From Sphingobium sp. TKS (GTDB lineage Bacteria > Pseudomonadota > Alphaproteobacteria > Sphingomonadales > Sphingomonadaceae): a stretch of DNA of 64,000 bases. The translations under genes were made by a program, and so were the position numbers. Where the stretch lies: the NCBI RefSeq assembly GCF_001563265.1, contig NZ_CP005083.1, forward strand, positions 2,359,001 through 2,423,000. The letters run 5' to 3'. Below, one piece after another: positions 60,386 to 64,000 of this stretch. The notes below the pieces were generated by a model. It worked only from the letters and a program-made list of their open reading frames with translations, did no database searches and was not told the DNA's origin. The stretch's first letter is position 1, and each line of letters begins with the position of its first letter.

Positions 60386-61039
60386 ATGCAGTTCGACATG
60401 CGCGAGCTTCCGATGGTCACGCGCTACAAGATCGTCAATTCGACGATCACGCCGCGCCCCATCGCCTGGATCACCAGCCAGTCAGCCGACGGCATCCTCA
60501 ACGCCGCGCCCTACAGCTTCTTCAACTGCGTGGGCACGGAACCGCCGCTGGTGGTGCTGGGCCTGCTCAAGGAACCGGCCTCGCGTGGCCTGAAGAACAC
60601 CGCCTCCAACATCATCGCGACCGGCGAGTTCGTCGTGAACCTCGTTTGCGAAGCGGATGCCGAAAAGATGAACCTGTGCAGTGTCGATGCGCCCGCCGAT
60701 GTCAGCGAGATAGACTATGCGGGCGTCGAAACCGCGCCCTCGGTGGTGGTCGCGCCGCCGCGCATCGCCTCCAGCCCGGTCAGCTTCGAATGCCGGAAGG
60801 TCGCCGCGATGGACATCGGCGCGCTCCAGACCGTGGTGATCGGTGAAATTTTGATGGCCCATATCCGCGACGAATTCATCAGCGATAGGGAACGGGTCTA
60901 TTTCGACACGCCCGCCATGAAGCTGATCGGCCGCACGCACGGCAGCGGCTGGTATGTCCGCAACAGCGACAGTTTCCAGATGGAGCGGCCCCGCTACGAT
61001 CCCTCGCGCCTGATGGGCAAGGATAAGGCGGCCGAATGA
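60386..61039 (+). CDS. Flavin reductase-like (FMN-binding split barrel) protein
   Basis: 217 residues from an ATG with GGAGG seven bases upstream. DIM6/NTAB-type FMN-binding domain: YKIVNSTITPRPIAWITSQSADGILNAAPYSFFNCVGTEPPLVVLGL, then TASNIIATGEFVVNLV, then ASSPVSFECRKVAAMDIG and VIGEILMAHIRDEFI. In two-component systems such proteins supply reduced FMN to a monooxygenase, and an LLM monooxygenase lies downstream. The in-frame start at 60275 lies inside the previous gene and is rejected. Confidence 0.85.
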   Translation: MQFDMRELPMVTRYKIVNSTITPRPIAWITSQSADGILNAAPYSFFNCVGTEPPLVVLGLLKEPASRGLKNTASNIIATGEFVVNLVCEADAEKMNLCSVDAPADVSEIDYAGVETAPSVVVAPPRIASSPVSFECRKVAAMDIGALQTVVIGEILMAHIRDEFISDRERVYFDTPAMKLIGRTHGSGWYVRNSDSFQMERPRYDPSRLMGKDKAAE

Positions 61040-61040
61040 A

Positions 61041-61080
61041 TTTGAACCCATGGTGCAAAATTACTTGCACTTGGGGTCAA
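61041..61080. promoter_or_regulatory. Paired degenerate operators O4a/O4b upstream of the CoA-transferase gene
   Basis: Two half-degenerate copies. O4a runs TTGAAC through GTGCAA (61042-61058, five-base gap) and O4b is TTGCAC-TTGG-GGTCAA (61065-61080). Their intact arms are GTGCAA (61053-61058) and TTGCAC (61065-61070). The centres are about 22 bases apart, roughly two helical turns. They sit about 110 bases before the CoA-transferase ATG, so the same regulator may act here. Confidence 0.5.
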
Positions 61081-61189
61081 ACTGGTGTTCTTTACACCGA
61101 AGAGCATTTTTCGGCCCGCCGAAAGAAGCGGCGCCATAACGATAATTCCCGAAAAGGAAGCGGGCCTCGCCCGTCATAGGAGTGATGAG

Positions 61190-63586
61190 ATGCCCGGTCC
61201 CCTGGATCATCTGACCGTCATTGAACTGGCGGATCAAATGCCTGTCGCCATTGCCGCCATGCTGCTGGCTGATCATGGCGCCGACGTGCTGAAGGTAGAG
61301 CCGAAGGGCGGCGCCTTCTTCGCCCATGATCTCAGTCGCAAGAGCTGGGACCGCTCGAAGCGTAGCGTCGAACTGGATGTGCGGGATGCGGAGGGGTTGC
61401 AATCGCTGCGCGGGCTGCTGGAAGGGGCAGACATATTCATCCACGCGCTTGAGGAAAAGGACGCCGCAGCGCTTGGCCTGGATGGCAAGAGCCTTGCCCG
61501 GGATTTCCCCGAACTGGTCGTCTGCGCGCTGACTGCCTATGGCGCGGACACGCCTTTTGCCGGTCGGCCGCATGGGGAATCGCTGGCCGCCGCGCTGCTG
61601 GGGACGATGATCGATCGGTCCAGTAGCTTCCGTCCCGGACCGGTCTATCTCGGCCATCCGGCGCTGCATTATGGGCAGGCGTTCCTCGGCGTGATTGGTG
61701 CTCTTTCGGCCGTGCGTGCCCGCCGCCATATCGGCCAGGGGCAGCGGGTCGAGGCATCGCTGCTGGACGCGATGATCGCCCAATCCCCGATGAACAATTG
61801 GTGGCAGGAAGAGGGCATCAGCTACATCAAGGCTGGCGATTCCGGCGCTGTCGATCGCTTCGGGAAAACCCGTCTTGCCACTGGCATGTTCGAATGCGGC
61901 GATGGCCTTTTCCTTCAGATGCACACCGGCGGGCAGGGCGGCTTTAAGGCGGCGATGGATGTGCTGGGCTTTGGCGACCGCATCCAGACCGTAACCGCGC
62001 CGGAAATGTCGGTGCCGCTTACCGACGATGAATATCAAATCGCCCGCGTCGAGATTTTCGACGCCTTCAAGACCAAGCCGCGCGCCGAATGGATTTCGCT
62101 GTTCCAGGCGGCGGATGTGGCGGCGCTGCCGGTGCTGGAACCGGCGGAAGTGCTGCTCGACGATCAGGTGGAGTTTGTCGGTCAGCGCATCGCCATGCCG
62201 GACAAGGATTTCGGCACCATCTATCAGGCCGCGCCGGCAGTCCGCATGAGCAACGCTCCTTGCGCTGCGCCCCGCCCCGCCCCAGAGGTGGGCGCTGACA
62301 ATGGCGCGTTGGCCGACCTGATCGCCCGCCGCCGTGAAGCGCTTGCCGCGGATGGCAAGCCTCTCGACCGGCCGCTCGAAGGTATCAAGGTGGTGGATTT
62401 CTCCTCCTTCTTCGCCGTGGGCTATGGCGGTCGTCTGCTGTCCGACCTTGGCGCCGACGTCATCAAGGTGGAAACCCCCGGCGGCGACCAGATGCGTCCG
62501 CTGCCCGACTGTTTCGACGCGGCCCAGCGCGGCAAGCGCGATATCGTCCTCAATCTTAAAGACCCCGAAGCGCTGGAAGCGGCGCTGAAACTGGTGGCGA
62601 CGGCGGATGTCGTCACGCACAACTTGCGCCCCGGCAAGGCTGACAAGCTCGGCATCGGCTATGAGGCGCTGTCGAAGCTCAATCCGCGGCTCATCTATGT
62701 CTATCTGCCCGGCTATGGCTCCAAGGGACCGAAGTCGCTGCTCAAGAGCTTCGCGCCCTTGGTGTCGGGCTGGACCGGCCTGCTCTACGAAGGCGGCGGC
62801 GCAGGCAATCCGCCGACCCGCGCGGTCTTCGGCAATGAGGATTATAATAACGGCTTCCTCGGCGCGGTTGGCATATTGATGGGCCTGGAACATCGCTCCG
62901 TCACCGGCAAGGGCGACTATATGGAGATTCCGCAGCTTCATTCGAGCCTGTGGACGACCTCCGAACATTTCCTCGATGCCGACAAAAAGGTCGTTTACGG
63001 CTTCCGGCTGGACAAGGAACAGGCGGGCTTCAATGCGCTCGACCGGATTTACCGGACCAGCGATGGCTGGCTCTGCATTAGCTGCCGGTCGGACGAGCGT
63101 TTCGCAGCGCTCGCCAAGGCGGTCGGGCAGGAGCAATGGTTGAGCGATCCCCGCTTCGCTACGGCGCGCGACCGTTCAGCCAACGACGTGGTGCTGCTGG
63201 AGGCGCTCAAGCCCTGGTTCGCGGACAAGAGCAGCGCAGATTCCCATGCGCTTCTCGAAGCCGCCGGAGCGCCCAGTGAAATCGCTCGCGAAACGAGCTG
63301 GGTGCGCGAGGCGCTGTGGCAGGATTGGGCGACGACAAGCAACCGGGTGATCGAGAATTTCGACTCCATGTACGGCCATGTCCGCCAGTTCGGCAGCTTC
63401 ATCCATTTCAGCCGCACACCCAGCTTCGCCAAGGGTTCCGCGCCGCGTCTGGGTGAACATACAAGGCAGATATTGAGCGAGATCGGCTATTCCCAAAGCG
63501 AGATTGATGCGCTGATCGAAAGCCGCAAGGCGATGCAGGCGGCGGACGTCACAGGCCGTATCCAGTCCCGCGTCTCAGCCGCCTGA
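61190..63586 (+). CDS. Fused tandem CaiB/BaiF (family III) CoA-transferase
   Basis: 798 residues containing two complete CoA-transferase domains. Domain 1 is about 1-380 (LDHLTVIELADQMPVAIAAMLLADHGADVLKVEP, then GRPHGESLAAALLGTMIDRSSSFRPGPVYLGHPALH). Domain 2 is about 385-790 (GIKVVDFSSFFAVGYGGRLLSDLGADVIKVETPGGDQMR). The catalytic Asp of the family is at Asp193 in domain 1 (VEASLLDAMIA). The equivalent segment in domain 2 reads MEIPQLHSSLW with His584. Ordinary members are about 400 residues. It probably activates an organic acid by CoA transfer. Start: ATG 61190 with TAGGAG upstream; the frame from 61085 (GTG) is rejected. Confidence 0.9.
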   Translation: MPGPLDHLTVIELADQMPVAIAAMLLADHGADVLKVEPKGGAFFAHDLSRKSWDRSKRSVELDVRDAEGLQSLRGLLEGADIFIHALEEKDAAALGLDGKSLARDFPELVVCALTAYGADTPFAGRPHGESLAAALLGTMIDRSSSFRPGPVYLGHPALHYGQAFLGVIGALSAVRARRHIGQGQRVEASLLDAMIAQSPMNNWWQEEGISYIKAGDSGAVDRFGKTRLATGMFECGDGLFLQMHTGGQGGFKAAMDVLGFGDRIQTVTAPEMSVPLTDDEYQIARVEIFDAFKTKPRAEWISLFQAADVAALPVLEPAEVLLDDQVEFVGQRIAMPDKDFGTIYQAAPAVRMSNAPCAAPRPAPEVGADNGALADLIARRREALAADGKPLDRPLEGIKVVDFSSFFAVGYGGRLLSDLGADVIKVETPGGDQMRPLPDCFDAAQRGKRDIVLNLKDPEALEAALKLVATADVVTHNLRPGKADKLGIGYEALSKLNPRLIYVYLPGYGSKGPKSLLKSFAPLVSGWTGLLYEGGGAGNPPTRAVFGNEDYNNGFLGAVGILMGLEHRSVTGKGDYMEIPQLHSSLWTTSEHFLDADKKVVYGFRLDKEQAGFNALDRIYRTSDGWLCISCRSDERFAALAKAVGQEQWLSDPRFATARDRSANDVVLLEALKPWFADKSSADSHALLEAAGAPSEIARETSWVREALWQDWATTSNRVIENFDSMYGHVRQFGSFIHFSRTPSFAKGSAPRLGEHTRQILSEIGYSQSEIDALIESRKAMQAADVTGRIQSRVSAA

Positions 63587-63611
63587 CAAGACAAGAGAGA
63601 GGAACGCAAAG

Positions 63612-64000
63612 GTGCAACTCAACCTTCGCTATGACATGAACCGCCCTGACTTCGGTGCGCCGCATCCCGTGCTGTACCGCACCGCGATCGAGCAGGCGCA
63701 ATGGGCTGACAGACTGGGTTTCACCCAGGTTTTCCTGGCCGAACATCATGGTGCGGAAGGCGGCTATTGCCCGTCCTCCATGATCCAGGCGGCCTCTATT
63801 CTGGGCGCGACGGACCGGATCGTCGCGCACCTGTCGGCGCTGGTGGTGACGATGCACGATCCGTTGCGTCTGGCTGAAGACCTGGCTGTCCTCGACAATA
63901 TCGCGCCGGGCCGCATCTGGCTGACGGCGGGCATGGGCTATCGCCCGCATGAGTTCGAAATGTTCGACCGCGACATCACCAAGCGGCTCGCCATCATGAA
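63612..64000 (+). CDS. LLM-class flavin-dependent oxidoreductase, 3'-truncated
   Basis: About 129 residues visible before the window ends. GTG start at 63612 with GAGAGAGGAA upstream. Luciferase-like monooxygenase features: LNLRYDMNRPDFGAPHPVLYRTAIEQAQWADRLGFTQVFLAEHH, then GYCPSSMIQAASILGATDRIVAHLSALVVTMHDPLRLAEDLAVLDNIAPGRIWLTAGMGYRPHEF. LLM proteins use F420 or FMN; with a flavin-reductase-like gene upstream, FMN is more likely. It is the last visible gene of the catabolic cluster, 25 bases after the CoA-transferase stop. Confidence 0.88.
   Translation, partial: MQLNLRYDMNRPDFGAPHPVLYRTAIEQAQWADRLGFTQVFLAEHHGAEGGYCPSSMIQAASILGATDRIVAHLSALVVTMHDPLRLAEDLAVLDNIAPGRIWLTAGMGYRPHEFEMFDRDITKRLAIM

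Noticed and set aside
61061..63136. 691-codon minus-strand ORF opposite the CoA-transferase
   Set aside because: It is antisense to a gene with clear family motifs on the plus strand. Long antisense frames are expected in GC-rich genes with G/C third positions; it shows no recognisable domain and has no ribosome site.

Overview
The window comes from the chromosome of a GC-rich alphaproteobacterium, almost certainly a member of the Sphingomonadaceae (Sphingobium/Sphingomonas-like). This is inferred from the coding style and from several features together: pyruvate dehydrogenase E1-beta with its own lipoyl domain next to enolase and an FtsB-like protein, the carB-greA order, GatCAB, a type-2 LeuA, a FecI/FecR/TonB-receptor unit, and G/C-rich inverted-repeat elements of the kind common in that family. 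Genes are packed tightly. No rRNA, tRNA, CRISPR array, transposase or prophage was seen, and no gene-free stretch exceeds about 300 bases.

Layout. 1-4.1 kb: the 3' part of carB, then greA, a rhomboid protease and a DUF4170 protein. 4.2-6.2 kb: a minus-strand operon of small envelope/stress proteins of the YqjD/YqjE (DUF883/holin) type. 6.4-10.6 kb: central carbon metabolism and division (eno, ftsB-like, pdhA, pdhB). 10.7-13.5 kb: an orphan TadE-TadE-TadG(vWA) operon. 13.7-19.1 kb: a squalene/phytoene-synthase-like protein, an EF-hand protein, trmFO, a dicarboxylate symporter and a secreted M20 peptidase. 19.1-25.7 kb: branched-chain amino-acid biosynthesis on the minus strand (ilvB, an extra ORF, ilvN, ilvC, yceI, leuA), with a leucine-rich leader peptide and terminator-like hairpin ahead of leuA. 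25.7-31.3 kb: miaA/serB (divergent, with overlapping start codons), a small lipoprotein, an L,D-transpeptidase, ruvX and a DUF3089 hydrolase. 31.4-35.8 kb: gatC-gatA-small ORF-gatB and a secreted protein. 36.0-43.2 kb: an autotransporter, a TonB receptor with signalling domain, FecR and an ECF sigma factor. 43.4-54.0 kb: a serine hydrolase and a complete glycogen operon, glgP-glgB-glgC-glgA-glgX.

54.0-64.0 kb holds the most interesting region, a catabolic gene cluster with its own TetR regulator. One arm (minus strand) is enoyl-CoA hydratase - DUF35 OB-fold protein - thiolase-like protein lacking the nucleophilic Cys. The other arm (plus strand) is a PQQ/cytochrome c dehydrogenase, tetR, a second enoyl-CoA hydratase, a flavin-reductase-like protein, an 800-residue fusion of two CaiB/BaiF CoA-transferase domains, and an LLM flavin monooxygenase cut by the window end. 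A shared inverted repeat, TTGCAC-N4-RTGCAA and variants, recurs in front of the transcription units, which suggests one TetR regulon. The gene set fits this order of steps: oxidation of an alcohol/aldehyde to an acid, CoA activation by transfer, hydration, and retro-aldol cleavage of the kind done by Ltp2-DUF35 complexes. The substrate is unknown.
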